Positions 12,031 through 24,870 of a stretch of 64,000 nucleotides of DNA are shown in pieces; the first letter of the stretch is position 1; the number at the start of each line of letters is the position of its first letter. The position numbers were made by a program, and so were the translations under genes. Source of the DNA: Omphiscola glabra (lineage: Eukaryota > Mollusca > Gastropoda > Lymnaeidae); the NCBI GenBank assembly GCA_964017045.1, contig OZ024794.1:26241427-26305426 (forward strand). The letters are read 5' to 3'. The notes under the pieces were generated by a model. The model made no database searches. It saw only the letters and a program-made list of their open reading frames with translations, and was not told the DNA's origin.

Positions 12031-12541
12031 CATTGCTAACTGTTAAGGGGGGGAGGCTGAATCCAGCACACTGGATTTGATTTGCAGGTGGAGGGGCGGG
12101 GCGGGCAGGGTTGGCCATCACGTGATAAGAGGCATGGCGGTGACGGTCGCCGGGTCAAATCCTGGGCACACGTGTAAGTGTAGTTTATTCAGCAGTCAGA
12201 TGCTTAACGAGGTTATTTAAGACGTCCGTCAGGGGGTTGGGGTGGGGGGGGGGGGGTTTTCTGTTGGATTTGGAGAATACGTAATGCACCAAACTCTCCT
12301 CGTCTGCGTACCTGGTTTAAAATTTAATGGAAGCCAAAGTTGTGCAGATATCCTCGACACTTTTTTAATTTTATTGATTAAATTAATTCTTTAAGAATGT
12401 TTGATTTTTGTCCCCCACCTTGAGCTGTGACAGTGTTTAGGGGAATATGACAGTAAGTTTTAACTGTGACATTCAGTGCGAGGTGTCAGTTTCTTAGTTT
12501 AAAATACGTTTCTTTTTCCTCCCCCCCCCCAACCACAAACA

Positions 12542-13815
12542 CTTTACATATGCTACATAAATAGAATGGCTTCACATATGATTCATAAACTGAGTGGCTT
12601 TACATATGATTCATAAACTGAGTGGCTTTACATATGTTACATAAACTGAGTGGCTTTACATATGATTCATAAACTGAGTGGCTTTACATATGATTCATAA
12701 ACTGAGTGGCTTTACATTTGATACATAAACTGAGTGGCTTTACATATGATACATAAACTGAGTGGCTTCACATATGATTCATAAACTGAGTGGCTTTACA
12801 TATGATTCATAAACTGAGTGGCTTTACATATGTTACATAAACTGAGTGGCTTTACATATGATTCATAAACTGAGTGGCTTTACATATGATTCATAAACTG
12901 AGTGGCTTTACATATGATTCATAAACTGAGTGGCTTTACATATGATTCATAAACTGAGTGGCTTCACATATGATTCATAAACTGAGTGGCTTCACATATG
13001 ATTCATAAACTGAGTGGCTTCACATATGATACATAAACTGAGTGGCTTTACATATGATACATAAACTGAGTGGCTTCACGTATGATGCATCAACTGAGTA
13101 ACTTTACATTTGATACATAAACTGAGTGGCTTTACATATGATACATAAACTGAGTGGCTTCACATATGATTCATAAACTGAGTGGCTTCACATATGATTC
13201 ATAAACTGAGTGGCGTCACATATGATTCATAAACTGAGTGGCTTCACATATGATACATAAACTGAGTGGCTTTACATATGATACATAAACTGAGTGGCTT
13301 CACGTATGATGCATCAACTGAGTAACTTTACATTTGATACATAAACTGAGTGGCTTTACATATGATGCATCAACTGAGTAACTTTACATTTGATACATAA
13401 ACTGAGTGGCTTCACGTATGATGCATCAACTGAGTAACTTTACATTTGATACATAAACTGAGTGGCTTTACATATGATGCATCAACTGAGTAACTTTACA
13501 TATGATACATAAACTGAGTGGCTTTACATATGATACATAAACTGAGTGGCTTCACGTATGATGCATCAACTGAGTAACTTTACATTTGATACATAAACTG
13601 AGTGGCTTTACATATGATACATAAACTGAGTAACTTTACATTTGATACATAAACTGAGTGGCTTTACATATGATACATAAACTGAGTGGCTTCACATATG
13701 ATTCATAAACTGAGTGGCTTTACATATGATTCATAAACTGAGTGACTTTACATATGATTCATAAACTGAGTCTCTTTACATATGATACATAAACTGAGTG
13801 GCTTTACATATGATT
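12542..13815 (+). repeat. 28-bp minisatellite, about 45 copies
   Basis: The unit is ATAAACTGAGTGGCTTTACA plus TATGATTC. A variant pair (CACGTATGATGCATCAACTG, AGTAACTTTACATTTG) recurs at about 13077, 13301, 13413 and 13553, all multiples of 28 bp apart. This shows block duplication in the right half. Confidence 0.96.
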
Positions 13816-16412
13816 TAACCTGTTCTTGTTTTTTTCTTTATAATGAAATTTAATTTAACCAGAATTTAAGTCGATCAAAGACATTCGTGATGGACGCTAA
13901 TAAAAGATTCAGTTGATTTGATAAAAATTTCTGTTAATATCGAATCTATTTTAATTCAAACAAAATATACGATTGAGAAATTTAGCATCAATCGTTGACA
14001 ATTACTTTTGGCGATTCTTAAAATGCAAATCGGACACCTCGTAATTGTTACCCGTGTCGATACTTAACAAATCTATCCCGTGAAGATTCGTCTCATTTGG
14101 CTCCCTCGCGACGAGGTGGGGAGAGCTCATTGTCTGTCTTTACTGCGTGTCTGTTACTACTATATATTATTGCTCAGATGCATCCAGGGAGAGGGGGGGG
14201 TGGGGTGGGAATGCCCGGCGGAGGAAAAAAAAGATTGCTCCCCTACAAATCAGAGGGCACGGCGGAGAAACCGGTTTGTTCTCATCAAAGTTTGTTTTTG
14301 TTTGTTGTTTTTTTTAATTTCAACACGTTTTTTTCTCCAGTCATCAATAATCATTCATAACATGGCTTTCGGTGCGTATTAACCCGAGATTTTACGAGAA
14401 ACAGAAATACGTGGAATGGTGTGGGTGGATGTGTGGGGAATCTACAACGATACCTCCAGTCGGAAATCAACAACGATAACTCAGGTCTGAAAATGTTGCC
14501 CGTTATCTTGACACGCCTCTGGAAACGAACCAGAAAAGAATGTAAAAGGGGGGGGGGGTTAAAAAAACGTAAACGCCGCACATTAGTTTAACCGCGAGGT
14601 GCAGGCTACCCCCACGACAACACTCATAAATTGCGCCCCCCTAATAATAACAATTTTCTTAATTTTCCGAGTGTGCTAACTCGCATTCCACGTGGCCAAA
14701 CACACATTAGGCCGTGCTCATACGGCGAGGACTCGGCGAGTGCGTAATGCGTTTTGGGGGCCATTGCTTATTTGGCCAAGATAAGCATGGGGTTCGATTA
14801 AACTCGTTTTACGTAGACCGCGGGGATGGGTTTGACATGTGGACAAATACGGCGCGGTTTTCAACGGGTCTTCGGCCGACGCTCTTCTGCTGAGAAAATG
14901 TCATTATTGGAAAAAGTGTGAGACGTATCTTGCACAGTAAGTGATTACTCGGACGAGAAGGATGGAGAGAAAAAAAAAGCAAGATAGAAAATATATGAGG
15001 GGGGGGGGGTAGAAATATTAATTTAAAAATAGAATTGTACATGATATTTAAGAGAGATAACATACCACTAAAATGAAATAAATAAAAAATAATTGGTTAT
15101 CGAAACGGGACGATCTGCCTCTTTTTGTTCTTTCTTTATCTCATGGAAAAATTTTTTTTTAAATCATCTTAGTTATTGATTTCAAAATTTCCATTGTTTA
15201 TAGACAATGATGAGAGAAGTCGAACCTTATGTAACTGTAGTTATAAACGTGAAACTAAAAACGCACTGTCTCGTGTTATAGAATGAAAGATAGTTATGCT
15301 GGCATCCGTCCGTGACAAGGTGACGATGGTGTGGAATTCGCGGGACGAAATCCACATGGCCTGGGATTATTCTTCTAGGATTATAAGCTGGTTCCCAACA
15401 GCAAATCACCGCTCTCCGCGCGGCTGGATAACCCCAAGGGAACATCGTGTGGATGATACAGCTTGGCACCAGTGGCGTCGCAGGAGTTGTCGGACTGTTT
15501 CATCGTATAATGATATCCAGCTACGGGACTCCATCTCCGGGTTTGAATTTAGAGTTTCCGTCTCTTAGATGAGTTTCCATCCTAGGTTAACGAGTCCCAT
15601 CCACCCGATGGTTATAGCAGCTTTAAATTGAATCGAATTTTTTTTATAGAGAATCCGTTTGTTTTCTTTCATTTTTACTTGCTTTTATTTAGCTTGCTAT
15701 TTTGTCTGCTGGTTTAGTCCGTTTGTTCTGGGGTCAAATCTTACTTCTCAGTTTTTACCAAATATCTGATCTCCAATTGAGCTAAGTCTTTGTAAACTTT
15801 GGCTAAATAAAAAAGAATAATTAAAACAACATTTAAAACATGCTTTTCCAAAAATTTAATTTGAAAAAGTTTAAAATAAATTTTCCTTAAAGAACTTCAG
15901 ACTTGTCACAGTCATATGACTAAGAAGCGCGGCTTGACCACGAACTCAATGTTCTTTGCATAATATAGCAAAGACATGCACGCAGCGGTATCGCTAATGC
16001 AAGGCAGCTTGTAAGAACTCATACTACTATGATTCAATAATCTGCATCATAACAATTGTGTCACAGAACAGCAATGCAAATGTAAACATGTGTCCAACAT
16101 TGTAGTAGTCAAGTCATACGACATCACTGTATTTTATGGGCGCACCACGCTTCATGTTTTAGTCCTGTGACCTTAACAACTCTGAAGTTTTGGCGACATT
16201 TATTTTATACTTTTTTGGTACATTTTTGGAAAAGCGCGTTTTTTTTAAAAAGCATTAAATATGTGTCTCAGCAGTTCTGTAATCATTAGAAAAAGAAAAT
16301 GTGCTTCTTAATACCGCAAATCGTAGGGTTGTGTTTTAACCGCTTGTTTAAGGGAACACAAGATTCGATGAGATCAATAAGAAACATATTAATATATCGC
16401 TACCCTCTAGAG
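13816..16412. other. Gene-free DNA
   Basis: Unique AT-rich sequence with a few G runs (14186, 14547, 15000). Several frames of 60-100 codons occur, but none shows a protein family. Nothing else recognised. Confidence 0.5.
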
Positions 16413-16592
16413 GAGTGGTTCTCAACTTTTCTAATGCCGTGACCCTTTATACAGTTCCTCTTGTTTTTGTGACCCCCAACCATAAAAAGTATGTTCGTTG
16501 CTACTTCATATATATGTATGTCTTCCGATGGTCTTAGTCGATCCTGTGTAAGGGTCGTTCACACCCCCCCCCCAACATATTGAGAACCGCTG
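16413..16592 (+). mobile_element. SPIN-like hAT copy, full length but worn
   Basis: It begins GAGTGGTTCTCAACTTTTCT and ends ATTGAGAACCGCTG. Internal words TAATGCCGTGACCC, ACAGTTCCTC, CGTTGCTACTTCAT and GATGGTCTTAG match the copy at 2081. Flanks CTCTAGAG and CCCTCGAG agree at 6 of 8 bases. It has a run of C near the right end. Confidence 0.8.
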
Positions 16593-16649
16593 CCCTCGAG
16601 AACAGGGGAAAAGAGATGAAAATTTCCTCGGGCCTCTCGTTTTTACCAT

Positions 16650-16876
16650 CTCCAACTAAGAAAGTCAACTCTTCCATTTTGTAATAAGGAAGTCAACTCT
16701 TCCATCTTGTAATAAGAAAGTGAACTCTAGCATCTTTTAATAAGGAAGTCAATTCATCCATCTGTTAATAAGAAAATCAATTTTTCCAACTTTTCATAAG
16801 AAAGCCAACTCTATATCTTGTAATAAGAAAGTCAACTCTTCTTGTAATAAGCAAACTTTTCCATCTTGTAATGTAA
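16650..16876 (+). repeat. 27-bp minisatellite, about 8 degenerate copies
   Basis: The unit is near AAGTCAACTCTTCCATCTTG plus TAATAAG, with many substitutions and length changes, so it is older than most arrays here. Confidence 0.85.
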
Positions 16877-18149
16877 TACAAGAATCAGGAAAATCTGACA
16901 ACAACAATTATATATATATATATAATTTTATTTTTTAATAATTAATTTCACTTAAGATACGGTAACTCGTCTTCCTCTGGAAAACAGGGGAGGTAAGTGT
17001 AACGAGGCACAGCAATGTAATCGCCACACGAAACAGGAAAGACGTAGCCTCGTTCTCACTCAGCTGTGTACAGGAAACGCCTCCTCTGAGAAACCTGTGT
17101 CGTCCAAACATGCAGATTGTCGGCGCTTCAAGTACCCCATGAAATTGGATTTCGGCGTGTGTCCCTTTTCTTTAAACGCTCCAACAATAAGCTAGGAAAT
17201 AAAATATTTATGTTTTCTGTCGGCTTAACTGTAGAAACGAATGCGATTTAATATATGGCTAAACACCCCCCTCACCCGCCCACTCTCCCGCCCCCCTCTC
17301 CCCAAAACCAAACTCAATAGTGTGTTTCAAATAGCAGTGACACATCATATTTCTCCATGCATCTTATTCAATTTAGTTAAGGGACCAATCTCGGGATTAA
17401 CTAAGTGTAGGATTTGTTGTAAAAAAGGGAAGTTAATGCACTTTGCTCCCAGACTTAGATCTACATTTGTGTCAATTTAATAGGGGACTGCAACTTCCTG
17501 AAAAAGCAGGGGTTTTTGCCCTTGTTAATCTTTTTCACCTAGAAATTAGAAAAATGTATCAGATACATACGTTTTTTCCCCCACAAATTCGCAACGCTAC
17601 ACAGCCGCGTGCCCGATCTGCAAGTTCTGCTTTATTTCCAGATACCGGCTGATGCAATTCCCGTAAATATTTCTTAATTTCTTCAACTCGCCAGGTCTCA
17701 AATGCTGTTTTCGCCATGTTTTCGCCATGTGAGCAGCCATCTTTGTACTTTCTTTGTACTCCGCGTTATGAACGATAACTCTGGGTGACAAGGGAAGTTG
17801 CAGTCTCCTATAGCTAAGCGAAATTTATTTACAAAAAATTAGCACATTTAAAAAAAGAGGCGACGTTAATTTGTGTTCAGTTTTTTTTTTTTTTTTTTTT
17901 TTGTTTCTTTTTGTTTCGTTTATAATTTTTATGAGAGTTCCAAAGACTTGAAATTTAAAATACTTACTTTTTTTATATTTACCCGCGCCGAAATTTCTCG
18001 GTAAACTGCACTGGTATGGCTATTGACATGGCTGTACTTGGTATACATCACGACTTTATTTTGTATGTAATGGCTGTATCTGTACATCAAGGCAACATTG
18101 CTATATCAAATGGTATATTGGGTAGTTCATTGCGTTACCGCAACAGTCA
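16877..18149. other. Gene-free DNA
   Basis: Unique sequence with a T run at 17880-17902. A TGGCTGTA-rich lead-in at 18013-18080 precedes the 21-bp array. Nothing recognised. Confidence 0.5.
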
Positions 18150-18613
18150 ACGGTGGTATCGATATATATCACCTCGGTATCGGTATATATCACAGCGGTA
18201 TCGGTATATATCACAGCGGCATCGGTATATATATCACAGCGGTATCGGTATATAGCACTGCGGTATCGGTATATAGCACAGCGGTATCGGTATATATCAC
18301 AGCGGTATCGGTATATAGCACAGCGGTATCGGTATATATCACAGTGGTATCGGTATATAGCACAGCGGTATCGATATATATCACAGCAGCATCGGTATAT
18401 ATCACAGTGGTATCGGTATATATCACAGCGGTATCGGTATATAGCACAGCGGTATCGGTATATATCACAGTGGTATTGGTATATAGCACAGCGGTATCGG
18501 TATATATCACAGCAGCATCGGTATATATCACAGCGGTATCGGTATATAGCACTGTGGTATCGGTATATAGCACAGCGGTATCGGTATATAGCACAGCGGT
18601 ATCGGTATGTACC
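18150..18613 (+). repeat. 21-bp minisatellite, about 22 copies
   Basis: The unit is TATCGGTATATATCACAGCG plus G, with TATAGCAC alternating with TATATCAC. Long open frames on both strands (up to 183 codons) follow from the 21-bp period and are not genes. Confidence 0.95.
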
Positions 18614-18625
18614 ACAGCTTCGAGC

Positions 18626-18684
18626 CTTTGGGGATGAAGCGTGATTTTTCAAATGAACTTTATTATTATTATTATTATTATTAT
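18626..18684 (+). repeat. Conserved tail plus (TTA)n after a tandem array, copy 2
   Basis: GGGGATGAAGCGTGATTTTT, CAAATGAACTTTATT and (TTA)n follow directly after the 21-bp array. It matches the piece at 8764. Confidence 0.55.
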
Positions 18685-20004
18685 CGGTACATCATGGTTG
18701 TATTGGTATTGCACTTAGTGGCGTGTGAACCCACATCTTTCATTTCTCTGTATACGCCAATGGCTGGGGGGTATTTATGACTTGTATTTTATTTTGCCGC
18801 TGCGCCACATAACTGATGGGAAAATGGCGGCATGCAGAGATCTTGCATGCTCATTACAACTGCAGCAATCAACGTTGTCTGGATACCTTAACTTATGGTC
18901 GCTCAACTCATGCGTGAACACAAACACTTTCTTATTACCAGCACGTGTTGAATGTCAATGGTTCTCGCGTGCGGCACGTGTACCCAATTGCCAGCTGTAC
19001 ACTTAAACGCAGAGTATTAAATAGTATATTTAATGAGTTTCTTCGTTACAAGTCTTTGAACCACTGTGAATTGAAGTTTGAATAGCGGTCATTTTTATTT
19101 AATGCACATCAATAACTTTAAAGAAACCTCCATTTTAATTTTTCTTTAATCTAGTTAGTCATCATATGAAAACATATAACAAGAATCACAATTTTAAGGT
19201 TATATCACAAATCGTCGTTTTAAAGGTGATCACTGGTCATTATTTTTAGGATGATATCACCATCACCAGTCATCATTTAAAAGTAGATATCACCAATCAT
19301 CATTCGAGCGCACCCCTGCTACCCTTCCCACCTAATAACAAATGGCAGTAGCTACACTACGCATCAAAGCCGTGCAAAGTTTATTTCTAACACTATTATT
19401 ACGCCCTGTAGCAGCATACGCCTCAAGTTTAACGTCGGTACACCGTCGACAACATGTCTTGCTTTGGCATCAGACAAAATACACCTAACCAGTAAAAGTC
19501 GACAGGATTCTTGTTAGCCCTGTCCGAGCAGGTGCAAGGTTGGGTGGGGGGGGGGTGTGGGGGTAAGAAGGAGCACACGTCATTACGAGGCCGCCACTAA
19601 CTAGAATGAAATGAGCAGTCTTATCCTCTTTCCCCTCTCCGCCTTATCCATCTCAATTCGTCTGCCCTGTTTGTTGGTTGTCTCCCGTGCATGATGACAG
19701 CAGACAAATAATAAACCGCCTTTGAGTCGGGCGAGTCGGGCTAATTACGGCCCCTTACTTCGCCACCTCCACCCCGTTTCTCCGACGATCCACGGCTAAC
19801 AACGGGGCTCGCACCTACGTATTTTCCCGAATATCCGAGTGGACATGTTTATCAACGGTGATAGATTAGTGAAAGATTATCCTGTTACCTGTCTCAACAG
19901 GTCGGCCGCTGAAGGAAAGTCTGGACAGTTTATGTCCAGCAGAAACAGTCATTAAATGAAAGAAGTGAATAACTAGCAGACATAAACGAGAGATTTTCGG
20001 CCGG
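18685..20004. other. Gene-free DNA
   Basis: Unique sequence. A repeated ATCACCA/TCATCATTT motif lies at 19140-19305. The part at 19560-19925 is complex and could be regulatory. No gene seen. Confidence 0.5.
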
Positions 20005-20400
20005 AAACATGGCATACTTCAGTATTCAGAAAATACTCAAAAGTAAAAACTCTACAAGAAAAACAAAGAAAACTATTTATAAAATTGTAATCTGACCAGC
20101 TGTAACATACGCAGGTGAAACTTGGACCCTATTAAAAAAAACGGTAGAAAACCTATTAAACACATGGGAGATAAATTTATACGGACAATATATGGATCAA
20201 CAAAGGATGAATATGGATAGAGAATACGAACCAACAAGGAATTGTACAGTCTATATCAGGATCCCACACTAGTAGCAGAAATTTAAAAAAGGCCCGAACA
20301 CTTTGAGAGAATCCCAAATGTAAGAGGATGGAAGAGGGTACACCTCCAAAAAAATCCAGAGGAAAACGGCTCAAAGGCAGATCTACATGTCAGGTCTTAT
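20005..20400 (+). pseudogene. LINE reverse transcriptase C-terminal remnant
   Basis: In one frame about 20010-20270 reads as the end of a non-LTR retrotransposon reverse transcriptase. It has KTIYKIVI, a stop, then PAVTYAGETWTLLKKT, and NTWEINLYGQ, which matches the usual pattern of YxxETWTLxK followed by a short RRIYG-like segment. After it, frameshifted, come basic residues (KKSRGKRLKGRST) like the GRP-rich tail of these proteins. Stops at codon level and a frameshift show that it is dead. No poly(A) or 5' part of the element is visible. The family (RTE, CR1 or similar) cannot be fixed from this piece. Confidence 0.68.
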
Positions 20401-20732
20401 GACACTTGTTTTCGAGATTTGATATTTTCACGTGGTGCACGCGTGAATCCTTCCTCGTTTCGGGCGTTTTCTGGAGGAACAAGAACAGTATCAGAGGTAT
20501 GATTAAGGTACGGGTTGATCTCTCTTTACAAAGTGCACTCATCTCTCGGGTCATGTTTTCAGTTTCTAGACCATCTCTTTTGTTCATGACGTTTCTGATG
20601 TGACTCGTGGACTGCTTCCGTTTCCGGCTGCTTCCTAGCGAGCTGGCTGCTTCATATTCAGCGTATTTTGGTATTGAGAGTAATTACAAATAATTCTGTA
20701 TGTTTGAAAGAAGGTATTGTTCAGTAATGACT

Positions 20733-21059
20733 TCATTAGCGCGCAAAATATAATTCGCGATAACGATACCAAATGATTTTTTTTTATATAACGTAAATGC
20801 GTTTGGTGCGTAATATTTTCTTTCCGGAAAATGAAATCGTGTGGTGTAAAAAAAAATATTCGGTTTAAAAGTGGTTTGGACATCAGAATATTTAATATAG
20901 TTCATGGGCGTGAAATAAAAAGTGTGCAGTGAGGGAAGGGGTGTAGCGAAAATTGGGACTCTTAAATGTGCGTTACTTGAGTTCGTGTTTTGTCAAGTAA
21001 CTTTAGTCGATAGGATGTTCCCGCATTGCTGTCACCAATGTTTAGCGGGCTATATCTAG
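20733..21059 (+). mobile_element. Helitron-like non-autonomous element
   Basis: The element ends CACCAATGTTTAGCGGGCTA then TATCTAG, followed by T. That is a hairpin-like stretch about 11 bases before a CTAG terminus at an A-T insertion site, as in Helitrons. The 5' border is placed at a TC (20733) from alignment to the copy at 33446-33772. Shared inner words are GCGCAAAATATAA, GCGTTTGGTGCGTAATATTT, TAATATAGTTCATGGGCGTG and GTGCGTTACTTGAG. No coding capacity. Confidence 0.65.
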
Positions 21060-21229
21060 TTTCCTTAAATTGTCTTAATACATCTCTTTACACTCTCACA
21101 CTGACTCGCCCTGCAATGATCCACTTATGTAACCTTACAGAGTAACGCTTCCTCCCGCCCCCACCCCGCCTCCTATTCCTCGGCTGCCATTCAGGGAGAC
21201 CCCGGCACCCTCCTCAAACTATTCCTTGC

Positions 21230-22090
21230 TTTCTCTTGTTAACCCCCCGAGTTGATGGCACCAACCGACAGATCATTCAGCAAAGCCGGCTCCACACAAA
21301 GACGTTATCCTCCACCGATTGTCCTGGCCCCTGGTGCCGAGACGGCCTAATTCCAATTGATCTAATCTTGTCTCTGGGCGCGGGGGGGAAGGGGGCCCCT
21401 GACAAGCGAGAGCCCACAGATCTATCAGAGCCAAAATACGATTTAATTATGGAATAAATCTCCGATTGGGGGCGGTAATGGTCGCTCATCTAATCTTTTC
21501 GGGTACAAATTGAATGTTTTAAATCTTGTAGAGAGAGAGAGAGGATCACTGGGCATTGCCTTGCGACCTGCTTTCAATTTCTCTTTCGGCAGTCACTGGG
21601 AAATAAAACAGTATTTAATTAGCCGAGTCCGAGAGACAAACTGCTCAGCTCCGGGCGATCCGGCTAAATACACCGGGATATATTCTATCGCCTCCATTTC
21701 CATTTTAATTAAATCCTGATCGTTGGAAGCTTTTTGCCATCACCATCCTCTGGAAGAGTTTCCACTCCTTCGGATAGCTTCCCTTGGCTTCAAGGGGGAA
21801 ATTGAAATAAAACGATTACTTAGCTTTTCGCATTCGCGGTGCTCTCCCCTTAGGATGTGCCGGGAATTCTGTGGAGAGGGTTGATTTCCTTCTTCTTTTT
21901 TTTTTCTTTTTTTTTATAGAAATTTGAGCTCTAAGAACGCGGAATTATCGGTGTCATTATAACCGGCAGGGATACCGGCTCGGTCGTTTTGGAAGGGCCG
22001 GTAATCTCCGGGCGGATGATGGCCCCCGGGAACTACATCGTTAATAATGTTATAACTGCATCTATAACATTTGGCTGAGACAGGTAATAA
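21230..22090. promoter_or_regulatory. Candidate conserved non-coding region
   Basis: This stretch has unique, balanced sequence between transposons and no convincing gene. It contains many homeodomain-type cores: TTTAATTA at 21442, ATTTAATTAG near 21615, TTTTAATTAAAT near 21705, GTTAATAATG near 22040. Such text near a homeobox gene may be an enhancer. No comparison was possible, so this is only a candidate. Confidence 0.2.
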
Positions 22091-22564
22091 CTATAGCTGT
22101 CTCGTTGGTGTCTTTGTGGGTGTGCGGGGAAATCGGTGACTTCGTGATCAGATTGTGGGTGGGGAAGGGGGGCGGCGGGAGATCATGTGACGGGTGTGAC
22201 CGATGGAGTTAATGGGTCCTTGTATTGTTGGACAAATTTTGCGCTAAGAACGTCCACAATAAGATCATGCGTGATAAGGGGATCTTTAAATCCTTTATAT
22301 TAACTTCTCTTTTGTTCGCGACTTTCTCTCTTTCTGTCTGGGTGTGTAGCAAAATCGTTTGACGGCTGATTGACCCACTTCCCGTCCACCCATCGAGCTG
22401 AAACATAGCACATAGACTCATTGCCGATGACAACACGTTATGTAAAATGTTCAGTCCCCGCCCCAAACCCCCCAACCCCACCCCCCCCCCTAAAAAAATA
22501 TGTTTTTCTTTTTTCTGTTTTAAATGGGGAGATGAAGAAATTATGATGACGCTGGTTTTAGGAA

Positions 22565-22850
22565 ATAAAATTCCCGATAGCTGCGCTAAATGAGATTCTT
22601 TTTCTAATATCGCAAGCGCGTTTGGTGCGTAATATTTTCTTTTGGTTTTTTTTTTTTTTTTCTGAAACACTTGGTGTGATTTATTTCATCTGCTGTGTAA
22701 CAGCGGGTGGGTGATTACAATTTTTTTTACTATAGTTCATGACTTTAAAAACTATACTTTTGCTACCCTTGGAAGAAGGTTGGGGGGGGGGGGGGGAGGA
22801 ATAATTGGTATTCTTATAAAGTGCGTTACTTCAATGCATGTTTTGACTAA
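22565..22850 (+). mobile_element. Helitron-like family copy, 3' end lost
   Basis: It shares TTCCCGATAGCTGCGCTAAA, GCGCGTTTGGTGCGTAATAT and AAAGTGCGTTACTTCAATGC with the other copies. A long T run and a G run interrupt it, and it fades before a CTAG terminus. Confidence 0.55.
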
Positions 22851-24193
22851 TTTTTACCCCCCCCTCTCTCTCCCCCCCCCCAAAAAAAAAATTTGCTCTA
22901 ATTATATTTATAAAGGATTTATTCGAAAAATGTGTTTGTAGTTGTTGTTTTTATTTTATTCTGACCCGCCAGCTGATCTATAAATGTAAAAAAAGAGGCT
23001 CAGAAAAAACATCTTTAATGAATGATGCACCTATGGAAGACTTATACTTATACGAGTCTTGTTAGAGTTGTTCCTTTTTTTACAAACAAAAAAAAAAGTA
23101 ATAATTAATGCCGGGGGGGGGGGGGGGGTGGGGGGGGGGTCTTGTGGTGAAGGTAACGGACACGGAAAAAAAAACTACGATATAACTAAATAAATTTTAA
23201 ATATTAAATGTATAAATCTCTATAAACTTTAACCCCGAGACGACCATTTATTCCCTGTGATGTGTACCCTTTGTAAGACTTATGTTATGTTGCCGCAAGA
23301 AATAAAGAGTTAAAAACCTTGTCTTTTTTTTTTTACAATTCTTTTTCTGCCCTCTCGGACATTACTTTTCAGCTAAGTGATACATTATATATATATATAT
23401 ATATATTTTTTTTTTTTAAATTGTATTCTGTTAAGTCTGTTGCTTGTTCGCTGGCGAAGGCTTCCTGCCGACACGTTCTTTATTTTGTTGCGTTCCTTTT
23501 TTTTTTTTCAGGTTTAACCTTACTTTGCTTCACTCTTTTCCTACTTTGTGATAGAATGTCTTGGGGTTTATTTTTCCCTTCTAATTATGCACTTACTAAA
23601 TGTCTTCACAGACTTACAACTAAGATCCACTATAGCTTACTGTTTAACTGTTAACTGTCTCTTATTACAGGAGCCACAGCTACACGCAGCACGTCAACTG
23701 TCACTCTCGCAAACACGCAGACTTTCGTGAACTGACCGCTCTGGTGCCATCTGGCGCAAGTCCACTCTGCTCCTGTTTGAGCTGACCTTTCTTCTGTCCT
23801 GTCCCATTCAGTCTCGAACCTCCAATCAATCAAAGTTGTTTGAAGTGGCCACTGCACGGGCAGACCACTTTGGTCGATAGTGGTTTAAAAATTCACCCAG
23901 TTTTTTTTTTGTTTTTTTTTGCACACTTGTTTTAAAAATAACTGCAGGGCTCGACCAACAATAACACTTGAGTAATGAAGAGAAACTTTGGCCTGACCCA
24001 ATCATTTGGTTAACAAGAAAACGTGCCGTGGTTTCTAAATGACGGCGAATTTGTAATGGTTTTCTTGTCTTTTGTTTTATGTAACCGTTTTAATCTAACT
24101 TAGCTTGATGCATATTTGTTTCAATTTCTTTAAAGCAATATTTTAACCATCTGTCCTGTACCGTTTTTGGAGCATCACTATTAGATTATACAG
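22851..24193. other. Gene-free DNA
   Basis: A long G run at 23113-23140, TA repeats near 23385, and unique AT-rich sequence. Nothing recognised. Confidence 0.5.
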
Positions 24194-24490
24194 CTGTAGC
24201 TCGCCGAACAATGGCGGCCGCAATTGCGTGAACTTCCCATCTACTATAGCGGGCTTTGTAAGTTGTTTAATGGGTGCTTACCCGTCACCCAACTCCCCCC
24301 CCCCCGATTGCACACATCCCAGTAAACCCAGCTCCCCCTGGACTATGTCAGTAATGTAATGTTCACCCTCTTTTACAGCACAGATTTATCACAATAACTA
24401 TTCCCGTAAAATGAAAGAAAAATTTCGATTTCGCACCAAATGCATTTGCGGTATTTTTAAGAATCTCGTATAGCGCAGGTTTGGGGAAAT
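24194..24490 (-). mobile_element. Helitron-like family copy, worn
   Basis: On the minus strand it has CCTGCGCTATACGAGATTCT, TAAAAATACCGCAAATGCAT, TTGGTGCGAAAT, and near the end GGCGAGCTACAGCTG in place of GGCGAGCTATAACTAG. The body between is diverged. Confidence 0.5.
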
Positions 24491-24870
24491 TTATTTAGAG
24501 AAATCGAGGTGCCGTCTGGTAGCGTTAGTGCCATTGTTACATAGAGAAGTGTGCATTTTTATGTAAATATTCATGGCTAATCCTGTCACGATATTTTAAT
24601 CCTTCAAGGTTTAGTGATCATTCGATCCACCTGTTTATAAATATGTATGTACACTTAAAATAGTGATATTAATTGAAATGGCTACACATATGACTGATAA
24701 ACGATGCTGCTGGCCGCCGTCCATGGCTTGTCATGTAAAAGTTCTGGGCTGGGTGCGGTGAATATGCATTTGTTTTTGTTTTGTCTCTATACAGCTGTTC
24801 TTTATTACATAAATGTATTTTATGTTATTGTCACGATTATGTCTCTTTTGCTAATATTTTTTATGTACAG

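Noticed and set aside
12130..12180. tRNA-derived SINE head
   Set aside because: GGGTCAAATCCTGG looks like a B box, but there is no matching A box or tRNA fold at the right distance, and no second copy.
18098..18652. Open frames of 163-183 codons rich in Tyr, Arg, Ile and Ser or Val
   Set aside because: By-products of the 21-bp repeat, open in several frames on both strands.
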